DNA of 64,000 bases, taken from NCBI GenBank assembly GCA_963971535.1, contig OZ020585.1, positions 22,938,005-23,002,004 of the forward strand, given 5' to 3'. Numbering within the stretch: position 1 is the stretch's first letter; every line of letters begins with the position of its first letter. The position numbers and the translations under genes were made by a program. Source of the stretch: Notolepis coatsorum. Its lineage: Eukaryota > Chordata > Actinopteri > Aulopiformes > Paralepididae. Of the stretch, positions 19,922-30,899 are shown piece after piece. The notes below the pieces were generated by a model, which was not told the DNA's origin, searched no databases, and saw nothing but the letters and a program-made list of their open reading frames with translations.

Positions 19922-20296
19922 AGTTTTGTGGAAATGTCATCATGTGCACGTTCCATCCAGTGGGGTGCAACACAGCATGTCCTTGTTAAGGTTGTCATCA
20001 AAAACTGTATCTGACGAATACAAGCAGCTGGGGGGATTTTGATACATCTGTCGATTCATCTAACTGCAATATTTCCATTGCTTTACTCTTTCAACCAGCT
20101 GCCACTCCATGTCCTGGGCTAGGTTGGTGATGCGCCTGGCAGTGGTCCCGTTAGACAGCGGCACTGATTCTAGCTCCCAACTTATAGCTATAGCATTGGG
20201 TTTGATTAGGGTTTCCCCGATCATGTGTGTTTTTTTTGCCTTTGCAATTGTGGTGTATTTTTTGTAATGGACTATATTGTAAGGGTGTGCCTGACT

Positions 20297-20715
20297 CTCT
20301 CTCTCTCTTTCTGCAGATTTAGCTGCAACAAGGCCCCAGAACCACATAATTGTCCCTGGGGGAACTTAAGGACTGTCACCCTTGTCTTAAAAAGATGTTA
20401 TAGCCAATTATGTGATCTTTCAACTTTTCTCCTAAGTCAGATGAAAAGGTATTTGCCCACTACTGGAATAAGAAGTTCTTACTGCAGTGACCTTTGAATC
20501 TGCATAGCTGTAACTGCAGTAAGGCCAAAAATAACTCAAGGAGTTGTCTTACATTGTGACGCTATCCAAAAGCATACAAATAGGATCATGTTCTCTTAAG
20601 AGTTCAGTTCACTCTCTAGGGACGGTCCGAGTTTGGCTGTGTTGTGAACAAAATATTTTTTCTGCAGAAATGTTTAAGATGCCTGTATTCAATAAAGTGT
20701 CTTGATACTGCATCG
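20297..20715 (+). other. Candidate terminal exon
   Basis: CTCTCTCTCTCTTTCTGCAG (20297-20316) is a strong 3' splice-site sequence. The next 60 codons stay open to TGA at 20495-20497 and contain five cysteines (FSCNK, HNCPW, KRCYSQLCD, SSYCSDL), faintly like a Ly6/uPAR-type end. An AATAAA follows at 20689-20694. It lies beside a transposase relic and nothing upstream could be linked as another exon, so it may be chance or a decayed exon. Confidence 0.25.
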
Positions 20716-21079
20716 ACGGAGTCCGGACAGGTTTTTTCCTATTATACAACACAATTCTATATTCTCATATGATGCCTTTTGAGCTTTGGCAGGGATTGTT
20801 GTTTGTTGAATCTACTGGTTTATCAGCGAGAGAGGGGTGCTTGGTTTTCAGGTGTCATGGCATTTTTACAGGCTTTAGGCTTTCCTGTGCACTACTACAT
20901 TGGGGATTATTTTGTTGACAACGACACTATGCAAATCCATACTGGATATATTCCTCTCGGTAGAGATTTGTAGAAAGGCTTGTCTGACAGCTGATGGACA
21001 CCCTCCGTACCCTCCTCACCCTCCTCATTTACATTTTACATTTCATGTACATTTTACACTCCTCATCAGACACAGGAGA
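20716..21079. other. Unassigned sequence
   Basis: No recognised gene. A CCTCCTCACCCTCCTCAT stretch precedes the LINE. Confidence 0.4.
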
Positions 21080-22318
21080 CACAGATGGCCCAGAACGACA
21101 CAAGAGGCCTAAGGCGGGGATTTCGAACGATAACTGATTATAAAGTCAGCCCCTCCTCAATCGTGAGTGCTGATGTCTCTCTTGCGGATTAACTCAACTC
21201 CTTTTACGGCAGGTTTGGGGCGAGCAGTGGCGACATTAGCTCACCGGCTGGCGACGTCACTGACGCTCCGGCTGCCGCGGCGCGCGCGCGCACGGGGGAG
21301 GGGGGCAACACACTCTCTCATTGACGGAACACAGCGTGAGAAGAGCATTCATGGGGGTAAACACTAGGAAAGCTGCAGGCCCAGATGGGATAACAGGACG
21401 AATACTCAAGTCCTGTGCAAATCAGCTGGCCCCGGTGTTCACCACTATATTCAATCTATCCCTGGCCAAGTCTGTGGTCCCTGCCTGCTTTAAGGTGTCC
21501 ACTATAATCCCTGTAACAAAAAACTCCTCCCCAGCAGGCCTAAATGACTACAGACCGGTGGCACTCACCTCTGTGGTCATGAAATGCTTTGAGAGGCTGG
21601 TCAAGGATTACAGTACATCTGTGCCTCCCTCCCTAGTAACATGGACCCATTGCAGTTTGCATACAGGACAACCAGGTCCACTGACAGTCTCCCACCTTGA
21701 CAGTCAGAAGGGGGGCTATGTGAGATTGCTAGTTCAGCTTTCAACACCATAGTCCCCACCAGACTGGTTGACAAACTGATCGATCTGGGTCTGAGCTCCG
21801 CCCTGAGCGCCTGGATCCTGGACTTTCTGAGTGACAGGCCCCAGGTTGGTCAGGGTGGGGGGTCTTACCTCCAACTCAATCACCCTGAGCATCGGGTCCC
21901 CCCAGGGCTGTGTTCTCAGTCCCCTTCTGTATTCATTGTACACACATGACTGTGTGGCCAGGTTCAGCTCCAACTCCATAGTGAAGTTTGCTGACGACAC
22001 GTGGTGGTGGGGCTGATCTCTAACGAAGAGAAGGAGGTTGATGAACTGGCACGCTGGTGCCGGGATAACAGCCTACTCCTGAACATTGGTAAAACCAAGG
22101 AGCTGATTGTGGATTTTAGGAGAATACAGCAGGGGACACACACGCCACTGTGGATAAATGGGGCTATCGTGGACAGGGTGAGCAGTTTTAAGTACCTGGG
22201 AGTCCACATCACAGAGGACCTGACATGGACAACATTCATACTGTAGACTCTGTGGTAAAAAAGGCGAAACAGCGCCTCTATCACTTGAGACAATTAAGGA
22301 AGTTCAGAGTATCAGGGA
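21080..22318 (+). pseudogene. LINE reverse transcriptase (L2/CR1-like), middle part
   Basis: From about 21340 the frame reads MGVNTRKAAGPDGITGRILK, then LNDYRPVALTSVVMKCFERL, the fingers/palm of RT. Frameshifts near 21640-21720 and 21830-21980 follow. The catalytic FADD box appears as KFADDTWWWG (about 21986), where TTV is replaced. WCRDNSLLLNIGKTKELIVD, FKYLGVHITEDLTWT and QRLYHLRQLRKFRVS continue to 22318. Upstream remnants begin near 21080. The end is abrupt, joined to a tRNA-like sequence. Dead copy. Confidence 0.85.
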
Positions 22319-22410
22319 ATTCACCTCTTGGTATAGCGGTCTGTGTTGTTGCACGTGGCGTGAGAGACCTGTGTTCAAATCTCCCTCTGGGCATCGAAGT
22401 TTGAGGTGAC
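22319..22410 (+). repeat. tRNA-like segment (possible SINE head)
   Basis: GGTATAGCGGTCTGTG resembles an A box and GTGTTCAAATCTCC a B box, about 45 bases apart. No cloverleaf with a matched acceptor stem can be drawn, so it is not a tRNA gene. Confidence 0.35.
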
Positions 22411-22507
22411 GTTGTCACAACCGTTACATATATATTTTATTTTACTAGACTTCACTCTGGTGTATTATTGATACTCTCATTGATACTAGGTTTGTTTCTG
22501 ACTCAAA

Positions 22508-23154
<647 letters not shown>

Positions 23155-23238
23155 ATTCATTTGCAATTAATCACGAGTTAACTATGGACAATCGTGTGAT
23201 TAATCATATTAAATATTTGAATCGATTGACAGCCTTAA
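23155..23238 (+). mobile_element. Terminus of a hAT-type MITE
   Basis: GATTCATTTGCAATTAATCA, AGTTAACTATGGACAATCGT, ATTAATCATATTAAATATTT and GAATCGATTGACAGCC form the well-known palindrome-rich end of a widespread fish element. The opposite end is not found, and a (TA)n run replaces the last bases. Confidence 0.5.
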
Positions 23239-24097
23239 TATATATATATATATTTTTTTACGTTTATTTAATTGCATTACTATTCTTATCGCTTGTAACA
23301 ATTGTGGCTAAAATAGACTATTTCTAATCGTTTTAAGATTTTATTACATTTCTCGGGGGAAAAAACACTTCTGGAAGATATCTCGCAACCCCCCCTTTGG
23401 TGTGGTTGTGCTAGAGAACAGAGTCAAAGCAACAAAATATCTTAAGACTGCACAGCACAAGTCAAACTGGCTCTAGCCTCTACTCAAGTGTCTCGTTCTT
23501 TGGAGAGATCCACAGTATGCCTTGACTAATCCTATATGTAAAGTAATCTACAGGTAAGCTAGCAACCACTGCTGTCCCCGCCATCCGCTGTCAACACACC
23601 ACCAGGTCAGGGCCCTATTCCCCGTACCTGGTTCAACTAAGTCGATCAAGATGTCATTATCCAGATTCAGTTAACCCGATGTTTGAAGCCGGGATTTTCC
23701 TGTTCCTCGAAGGTGGATTCAGTCTCGTTAACTCAAGCCAGACTTGCGACCCAGGATAAGTGCGCGTGCCCGCCTCAGCCGAGAAGGCAGCAAGTGTCGA
23801 GAGCAGAGATCTTGATTCTCTAGCGGCATTGATTGATTAATTGATTTAAAACTTTAGTAACATATTGCAGTACGGCTCAATCGCCTCGCCGACAAGTTAA
23901 ATGCGTTATCTATAGGCTAATTTCAAGTCCCTCATTACCTCAATCAATCAGATTATATTTCTTTAAACTTGCCTGCTGGATTGAATAATCAAATGAGATC
24001 TTGCTAGCGAAAATAATTAGTAAAACTGTTATACAGAATAACGATACGGCTCCCTTACCCATTGATTGATGTATGGTCAATATTTTACTTATCTTCT

Positions 24098-24168
24098 CTG
24101 TGGTGTAACGGGTTCTTCTTTTGACTTTCACGCAGACGACCGGGGTTCGAGACCCAGTCGTCTCCTTC
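24098..24168 (+). repeat. tRNA-like segment inside the 1,241-bp element
   Basis: TGGTGTAACGGGTT (A-box-like) and CCGGGGTTCGAGACCCAG (B box with a T-arm-like stem). Not a full cloverleaf. Confidence 0.45.
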
Positions 24169-24319
24169 TTTTTGCAATATAGGAATAATTCAATTTGGTG
24201 CACGTTGAGAGCTATATAAAGAATGACATCCTCAATGCATGTAGATTTATAATATTTTGACTTAAAACTAGGCTACCTTTGCGTATAATCATTAATATTA
24301 TATTCCAAAAAGTTATATT

Positions 24320-24392
24320 GGAAACACGGGGTTTCGAACACCGGTCGCCGGGTTGCCAGGCTTGAGCACTACCGCTACGCCACTGTGCCAGA
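24320..24392 (-). repeat. Second tRNA-like segment, opposite orientation
   Basis: On the minus strand, CAGTGGCGTAGCGGTAGTGC (A box) and CGGTGTTCGAAACCCCG (B box, T-arm-like) are 30-odd bases apart. The acceptor ends do not pair well. Confidence 0.5.
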
Positions 24393-25272
24393 TGGGATAA
24401 ATTCATTGTTTATACATTAATGAACGAGAGACCCGTGTTTAGAATATTCTTTATTTTGTTGTTGTTGCACCGAGCGAGCGCCACGGTATATAACATGCAT
24501 TATTTAGGACAAAGTGAATTTAGTATCAGCATTTTGGGTCTATTTTACATTTCAAAAGACCCCTCTGGAAGAATGGAGCACAAAAAAGTAATTCAGAATG
24601 GTATAACGCAGATCCTAGGCTGTGGGAATAATTTCAGGAAACGAGCTGTCACTTTCTTTGCGGGGGCGTGGCTTTGCTTGATCCGGCTAACTTGAACTTA
24701 AACTCTGCTTTCGACCAGGCTCAAACTTTTGGATCTGTTGTCATGGTGATTTGGAAAATCCAGGTACGGGGAATCGGAAAGTCCGGCTTAAGTCAGACTT
24801 ACCCGAAAGTTATCCGGCTAACTCAGTTATCCAGGTACGGGGAACGGGGCCCAGGTCAGGCTCCTCATTCACTTCCTTTCGTTTTGAGGACCAAGTCTAA
24901 ATATCATACTTCTGAATTATAAACTAACTACTGCTGTGCAAATCTCAATCATGCAGACAATTCTGAGTCAAAGGCATGTGTTTGTTTTGGCATTTGTGTG
25001 TTTACAGTATTTACAGTATTATCTTAAAATAAAACATTCCAAACATTCTGAGAAGTTGACAGTTGGTCAAACTACACCTCAAGTGAATTTTTTTCCCTTT
25101 ACTGATAATTCCTTTACATTAGCTCCAAAAAAATCAACAAATATATTACACAGAACAATATTGCTGTGTAGTTTGTTTATACTTCAGAAGTATGATATTT
25201 AGACTTGATCCTCAAGACGAATAGAAGTGAATGAGGAGCCTGACACCTGGTCGCTAGCTTACTTGTAGACTA

Positions 25273-26235
25273 GAGGACTTAGATATATGTAAGTCTGATG
25301 ATTTTCAGTGAAATGTCGTTTTAACCATAACATTAATTTAGCCGGAGAAGCGACAGTGGGAGAACAGCGAGAATGTGGATTTTCGCGGTTCGTAGGAAAT
25401 GCTTCTAAATTCATTGTGCAACATGGTTCATTGCATATGCTACGATTTCCCGGTGAGAATATTTTCAGTATGCGAGGCGCAGTTGTCGCACACGCGTATG
25501 TCATATACAAATATTATGTCATTATCACCGACATTCCTGTTTGTTCATCTTATTCGGTGAAATCTATTCTAACGTCCTTGGAAACGGATGACTCACTGTT
25601 GTTATTTCTCACTTATGTCTTTATTCAACACTTAGGCATGGTTCTCTGTACACAATATGGGGTGCATCACCTCTGCTTGACATTAGTAGACTCATCTCCA
25701 TAACTTCCCATACACCAAGAGAGCGCACCCGCAGGTGTAACACCCTCTTATACCTTCCCACAGGTCAGCCCCTGCCCCCTCCCCTCTACCAACCCCGGGC
25801 TTGCGCGACCAATAGCGTCGCCTGCCAGCCCCAGGTTGGTAGAGTGCAGAGTGACAGCTCGGCTGACCAATCACCCAAATCCCAGGGTCGCTACACTTAC
25901 ACTATGTTAATGAATGATTTTGATATATCTGGAACGACTTCAGGAGCACATGATCTAATTCATGTGTGTATTGCTAGACATGTCTGTGGCTTTTATTCAA
26001 GAGAAGACATATACAAATATATAAGCTTCCTTCCAGGTGTGAAGGATTCCATCAGCTTGTTAACCATCCTGTTGCATAAAGACACCCAAAATAACACAGG
26101 TAGGAGGAAGAGAACAACAGATGCACACTCACACACACTCACACACACCTACACACAGTGACTCATCCGTCAACATCATCCTCTACATCTGCTCTCCTGC
26201 CATGCGAGTGGCCATTAGAGTTGAATAGATGGCTT
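25273..26235. other. Unassigned sequence with one 131-codon open frame
   Basis: The plus-strand frame 25308-25703 is uninterrupted but matches no family I know. Segments at 25820-25880 are GC-richer. No splice or promoter evidence joins it to a gene. Confidence 0.3.
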
Positions 26236-26347
26236 ACAGTTCCCTTTTTTATAAACAGGCTTAAGGAGTAATGGGTCTGTATGTGTAGGGATTGCAGTAA
26301 TGCGATTACAAAAAAAGGGAACTGTAACCCATTATAGTTGCTGATAG

Positions 26348-26387
<40 letters not shown>
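26236..26387. repeat. Small inverted repeat and (AAC)n microsatellite
   Basis: TTACAGTTCCCTTTTTT (26236-26252) is inverted at 26310-26327 (AAAAAAAGGGAACTGTAA), with a 57-base interior. The AAC run follows at 26349-26387. Confidence 0.75.
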
Positions 26388-26870
26388 CAGTAATCATATT
26401 ATAATTTTTGGAAATGCATTTCATTATAATTTCATTGAAGCATTATGGAACAATTTGTTGGTTTAACTTAACATTCTACAGATTTTGGAGGTGGTTTAGT
26501 AAGTAACTGAAGGCAATCACATTGCGTTACCGCGTGGGGCTATTCGAACGGAGTACATTGTTGGTTAGGGTTTTTATGCAGTCATCTTTCCTGTAGCCAA
26601 TAAATCAAGTCTTCGATCATAGACTATTTGTATGGTATTTGAACCTTGAAACAACATTTGAATGTGGCACACGTGTTGCCATTTGTATTATGAATGTGTA
26701 CAATTGATTCAGTGGTAGTTTTCTATGCAGTTGCAGATAGAATGCAAGGCTACACTACAAGAGAACGTTTATTTTTTATAATTTTTTTTAGCTTTCCAGG
26801 CAATCAGTCTCTCCAGATGTGTTACTGGAGCAGAACAGGCTATAGTTCAGTGGTGGGGACTGGCACACAG
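26388..26870. other. Unassigned sequence
   Basis: No recognised feature. Confidence 0.4.
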
Positions 26871-26955
26871 TGGCGGCCGGCCGATAATGGGCGCTAGAGC
26901 GCCGCCCTCCCTGGTTAGAAGAAGAAGAAAATATATATATATATATATATTTGTT
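26871..26955 (+). mobile_element. hAT-like terminus followed by (AT)n
   Basis: CAGTGGCGGCCGGCCGATAA then GGGCGCTAGAGCGCCGCCCT, a hAT-style CAGTGGCGG start with an internal GC hairpin, then an (AT)n run. No partner end was located. Confidence 0.4.
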
Positions 26956-27073
26956 GGGCCCTAGAAATAAAATAAACATGTTTAAAATGAATAATATTTA
27001 CTCATTTTAAGTATGTTTGTGTTTCCAATGCACAATATAACGTTAATATATCAAATATAAATAATTGTTTTCA

Positions 27074-27939
27074 TTAACACTATGGTCGCCGATGACGTGT
27101 TTAGACATCATTCCTAGCCATGCTCATTCTGCCGAAGACGCCGTAACTCGTCTTTGATATCAATATTTCAAAAATCTGTGATCGAAATCATATTTCCCCT
27201 CCGAAGCCCTGAACTGGAAGTGCTCATCCATATGTCGTCCGGGTACTCGCTATCGTTAGAGAGACTCCGTCTTGACACAGTGAACATCGATCGGTGCAAA
27301 TAACTCGAAAAAACAACATGATTTGGACGTATATACTATTATACAACCTGGAAATGGATCGGGCATTTCTCCATCCCATAATAGAAAAAATTCTGTTCCA
27401 CGCTCATCTGCCAGCGGCGCGAGGAAGCCACGGTGAGTTGCAGCGTTATATTCTAACGTGTTCCATATAAACTTCTATGATGATCATATGACCCACACTG
27501 GATGAATCATCTAACGCTGCCCACGGAATTATAAACGCCCCCTCGCCCATCCGGTCAATATCAGATGATACGTAGTAACTTCTAGAACCACGTCCAGTTG
27601 ACATTTTTTATCTCGCGCCGATTGCTATCAAACTGTATTTCATCATCAATATAATGCATTTGGAGCTATAAATCAAGTTCTGGAGAAAGCTGCAGAAAAC
27701 GATAAAAACATACTTATACTTTAGACCATATTTTAGTATGAATATGTGAATGAAAAAGTTTAACGTTGCTACACCCTGAACAATGGATATAGGACATTGA
27801 ATGGGCCATAATAATGGCAATTTAGCAATAGAATTTAAAAAGTTATAGCCCTGCAAAGAAGGGGAACTTCTCCATAGACAAATAGAGCTGGCTAGGGATG
27901 GTAAATTATGAATTTAACCCATGGCGATCAAAGTGTTAA
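27074..27939 (-). mobile_element. TTAA-element family, copy 2 (complete)
   Basis: Ends TTAACACTATGGTCGCC (27074-27090) and the inverse of TTAACACTTTGATCGCC (27923-27939). Length 866 bp including both TTAA. Hairpins near the left end: AAGACG/CGTCTT around 8 bases (27135-27154) and an imperfect one at 27092-27111, each preceded by GCC. The interior shares CACGGAATTATAAACG, GCAGAAAACGATAAAAACAT and TTATAGCCCTGCAAAGAAGG with the other copies. No transposase. Confidence 0.88.
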
Positions 27940-27972
27940 CAGGAAGTGACTGTCTGATAGAGAATAATACCG

Positions 27973-28440
27973 CGTCTATACTTTCCGTAGCCGCATTTCT
28001 CTCGGGCTAGACGCAATAGCGCTTACAGTGGGCGTGCACTGGTTTCATCGCTGTATCCGTCGCAGCCAATCAGTGCGTAACGCGCTGTGCGTTGAAATAT
28101 GATGTATTATGATGGAAGCCGGGCACGTTTTCAAGCGGTCTATATCATCTAAGCAAGCAGCGTCTATACTTTCCGTAGCCGCATTTCTCGGAGACGCTCT
28201 CTGATTGGCCGACGCCAGTTTCTACACTGGTTAAGCTTAGCCACTCTTCGAAGTTGGTTAAGGTTAGAGTTTGTCTTAGAGCATGACGGCAAGTTCTTTC
28301 GACGGTTAAGCTTAGGCACTCTTTCAAAGTTGGTTAAGGTTAGAGTTTGTCTTAGAGCAGGGCGATAGAACTCCAGGTAGTTTGCAGGCTGTTCAACGCG
28401 GAAATGGGCAAAGACAGTAAGACACAGCTCATCACAGTAT
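27973..28440. repeat. Module block shared with 15479-15800
   Basis: GCGTCTATACTTTCCGTAGC occurs at 27973 and again at 28160 (187 bp apart). The second is followed by the same CTCTCTGATTGGCC, duplicated GGTTAAGCTTAG..ACTCTT units (28232 and 28305) and AACGCGGAAATGGGCAAAGA ending seen in the 14966 hAT element. Confidence 0.8.
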
Positions 28441-28592
28441 TGTTGTGTTGTGCTAACAAGAAGCTATTTGGCTATAGCTGGATGCAGTCTGGACAGTGGA
28501 TATACATCAACAGTCTGGGACAGTGGGACAGTGGACATATACACTTTATCAAGCCCTCCTGGACCACGTTTCAACTAAACAGTGAGTTAATG

Positions 28593-28595
<3 letters not shown>

Positions 28596-28650
<55 letters not shown>

Positions 28651-28656
28651 CTCTCA
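28596..28656. repeat. (CT)n microsatellite
   Basis: CT dinucleotide run of about 50 bases with one CG interruption. Confidence 0.95.
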
Positions 28657-28991
28657 ACACAGCGTGTTGTTGTTGTTGTTAATTTTGCAGCGGGTGACGC
28701 ATAATGGATGAATGGTAACTTGTTTAAAATGATAAGATATATATATATGTGTTCATTATTGCATTGATCATACGTGTACTAGTGTAGTATGAATGAACTC
28801 GAGTCTCGACTTAACGTTGGTAACGTTATGTCGAGTCAGCTGTCCACTTGGTCAGCTGTTTTTTTTTATTATTGCTAATGCAATGTTTTGGTCAGGTACC
28901 TAATATTGTAATGTAAGACGTCAGTGAGTGAGCATGTCCAAGCAATAGTTGCACCACTAGTAGTCAGTCCAAGATGCGTCCGCTTGACCAC
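28657..28991. other. Unassigned sequence
   Basis: Starts with (TTG)n (28666-28680). No gene seen. Confidence 0.4.
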
Positions 28992-28999
28992 GTCTCAAC

Positions 29000-30065
29000 T
29001 AGAGATGTTCCGATACCATTTTTTCCTTCCCGATCCGATTCCGATACCTAAGCTTTGGGTATCGGCCGATACCGATACTGATCTGATACCAGTGCATACA
29101 TTAAAAAAATATATATAAAAAAAAATATTACATAAATTATATTAAAAAAAAATATATATATTTATACAGCTACTGTTTTATATATACTGTTTTTTAGTAA
29201 TAACTATAAAGTAATGGTATTTATTCAACAACAGGTGATTGTATAGATTAGTATTAGTATCAGTAATTGAAAACTATCTCAATGAGTTCACCCACGGAAA
29301 GGTTGTTGGCACATTAGTTCCACACGGACATTATTCGTTGCTGCACTTGCCTCCACAAGGCTCCGTTTAGGTAGCAGAGGCTGTGTTGGGATTTTTGCAC
29401 AATAAATATTCAACATTCTCTTTTGAGACTCCGCCTCAGACTCTTATCATTTGGCACTAAAGCTAAACATTGTCACTGATATGGCTGTCCGCAACATGTC
29501 ATTAATTGTGTACGCGAGGTGGTCGATCAGTGACGACGTTAACGTGAGCTGGGTTAGCTAGCATGAGCTACCGGTAGATGGAAAGACTAACGTTACTGGT
29601 GAAAGTGTGATTTAACTTGGAATATTCCTTTGCCAACTTGCTGTACTTTGCTTGCAGGTCTGCAGCCATTATTGCTGGATTATGAATAGCCCCAACTTTA
29701 GCCAAGGTAACGTTAAAGCTAAAACTTTAACGTTAGTTAACGCTAGCTTTTGGTTAGCTGTTCAATGCTAATAACACCACCAAGCGAACCCATCAGAGCT
29801 CCCCGTCAACAGCGCTCTGTCGGGACGATGGCATTTTAAGAAAGTATCTGCTGTTAAAATGACAAATGGCACTGACACTTTAATTCACGGTCGGTTAAAA
29901 CACGTTTGTTTTATAATGCTCACTCAGCAGACCGCAGTGTTGTTGATAAATTACGTCATATGGTATCGGAGCGCAGAATTAGAGGGTACTCGCCGATACC
30001 GATACCAGCATTTTAGGCAGTATCGGCGGCATTTCCGATACTGGTATCGTATCAGAACAACTCTA
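29000..30065. mobile_element. Non-autonomous hAT element, 1,066 bp, with TSD
   Basis: The left end TAGAGATGTTCCGATACC and the right end (complement TAGAGTTGTTCTGATACGAT) are flanked by GTCTCAAC on both sides (28992-28999 and 30066-30073). Subterminal GGTATCGGCCGATACCGATA repeats on both sides are typical of this fish hAT group. The interior has no transposase. Confidence 0.93.
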
Positions 30066-30377
30066 GTCTCAACTAACAATCACAAGGTCAAGCGAAAAGT
30101 ACATTGTTTTGATTCAAAAGGACGTCAACTATGGCAATAATGACGTCACAAAAAATAAAAGCTTCTTTCTGAAACCAGATTTGAAGCTTCAAATGGCAAA
30201 CGTGACCTATCCAAGCCTGTGGGTAAACCGACTACCATAAAAACACTTAACACCCAGAGAGACCCACTAACACCCATGAGACTGCTTGTATTCTATTCTG
30301 TCAGAGATGTAACCAGTCATACACCTCTGGCTTAGAAATGACCTAGTTGGATGATAACAGAAAACCATGCTCTATAA

Positions 30378-30711
30378 CAGTGGTTCTCAAACTGTATCTT
30401 GTCAAGCACCCCCAAATTGATACAACATACGTTAGCCATGGACCCCCATTTGCTAAGACACTGTCTATCTAAGAAGATATTTGCATATTTATATATATAT
30501 ATATATTTCCATAACCATCTATACTGTTGGTGGGGAGATACGGTAACAGAGGAGAGGGTGAAACATATAGTAATTTACATTATCCCATTGTAACTTTACT
30601 AACTTCAAATAAAGAAAACATTAGTGGACTTAAACTACTCTCCTTTTAGCTGGGGACCCACTGTAAACCTTTCAATGACCCCTGGGGGGGACCATACCCT
30701 GAGAACCACTG
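30378..30711. mobile_element. hAT MITE (CAGTGGTTCTCA termini)
   Basis: 334 bp between CAGTGGTTCTCAAACTG and the inverse TGAGAACCACTG. GGACCCCCATTT and GGGGACCCACTG blocks lie inside. The flanking 8-mers no longer match, so it is an older insertion. Confidence 0.85.
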
Positions 30712-30899
30712 TTCCAAGTAAAGGAGAAAAGCATACCTATGTTGATGCAGTTCCATAAGCTTACTCACTGAGTCACCATGGTTGGAGTTCTGGCCCAGTT
30801 CCGAGTGAACTGGGAAGCTTCAAATTGGGTTGTGAGACCATGAAGTGTTAATCCACACCATAACATGCAGGCAAACGCTACTAGAACAACAAAAAACCT

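Larger units (their letters stand above)
18611..20260 (-). pseudogene. Decayed hAT transposase (ZBED5/GTF2IRD2-like) expanded by a minisatellite
   Basis: On the minus strand the N-terminal part (20250-20070) reads THMIGETLIKP, then VPLSNGTTARRI and MEWQLVERVKQ. A piece with QLLVFVRY and shifted frames follows (20040-19925). The C-terminal side (18900-18615) reads LLHREALARKALDPELRSVL, IKMVNYIKSCPLNTRLF, EHEGLLFHKEVRWLS and VLSRLYELWDEV. These are in-order blocks of a hAT transposase. Between them, where the conserved CTDGAPAM-type motif with a catalytic Asp belongs, lies a 23-bp array whose minus strand encodes VCTDGAGV. A hAT MITE sits inside the array. The gene has several stops and frameshifts. 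Confidence 0.85.
23611..24851. mobile_element. 1,241-bp TIR element with 8-bp duplication CAGGTCAG
   Basis: The left end GGCCCTATTCCCCGTACCTG and right end (complement GGCCCCGTTCCCCGTACCTG) are inverted repeats. CAGGTCAG is found at 23603-23610 and 24852-24859. Subterminal GTTAAC and CCGGCTAA words are repeated. No transposase was recognised. Two tRNA-like segments lie inside in convergent orientation. The superfamily is uncertain because the termini are not the usual CAG of hAT. Confidence 0.85.
23543..25272. mobile_element. Fold-back element interrupted by a 1.24-kb insertion
   Basis: The arm GCTCCTCATTCACTTC..AAGTCTAAATATCATACTTC (24860-24921) is inverted at 25180-25243. The outer part of the arm (CTACAGGTAAGCTAGC at 23547-23562 and its inverse at 25253-25268) is separated from the inner part only by the insertion at 23611-24851. 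Removing the insertion restores a hairpin with arms of about 100 bp. Confidence 0.8.

Noticed and set aside
19199-20042. Long open frames of over 200 codons on both strands with repeating histidine/threonine or cysteine/valine residues
   Set aside because: They are forced by the 23-bp minisatellite, which has no stop in any frame. Only the TDGA frame has meaning, as a relic of transposase.
25308-25703. 131-codon open frame as a host gene
   Set aside because: Uninterrupted, but no recognisable domain, no splice sites or poly(A) signal in place, and it lies beside a fold-back element. Left as unassigned.
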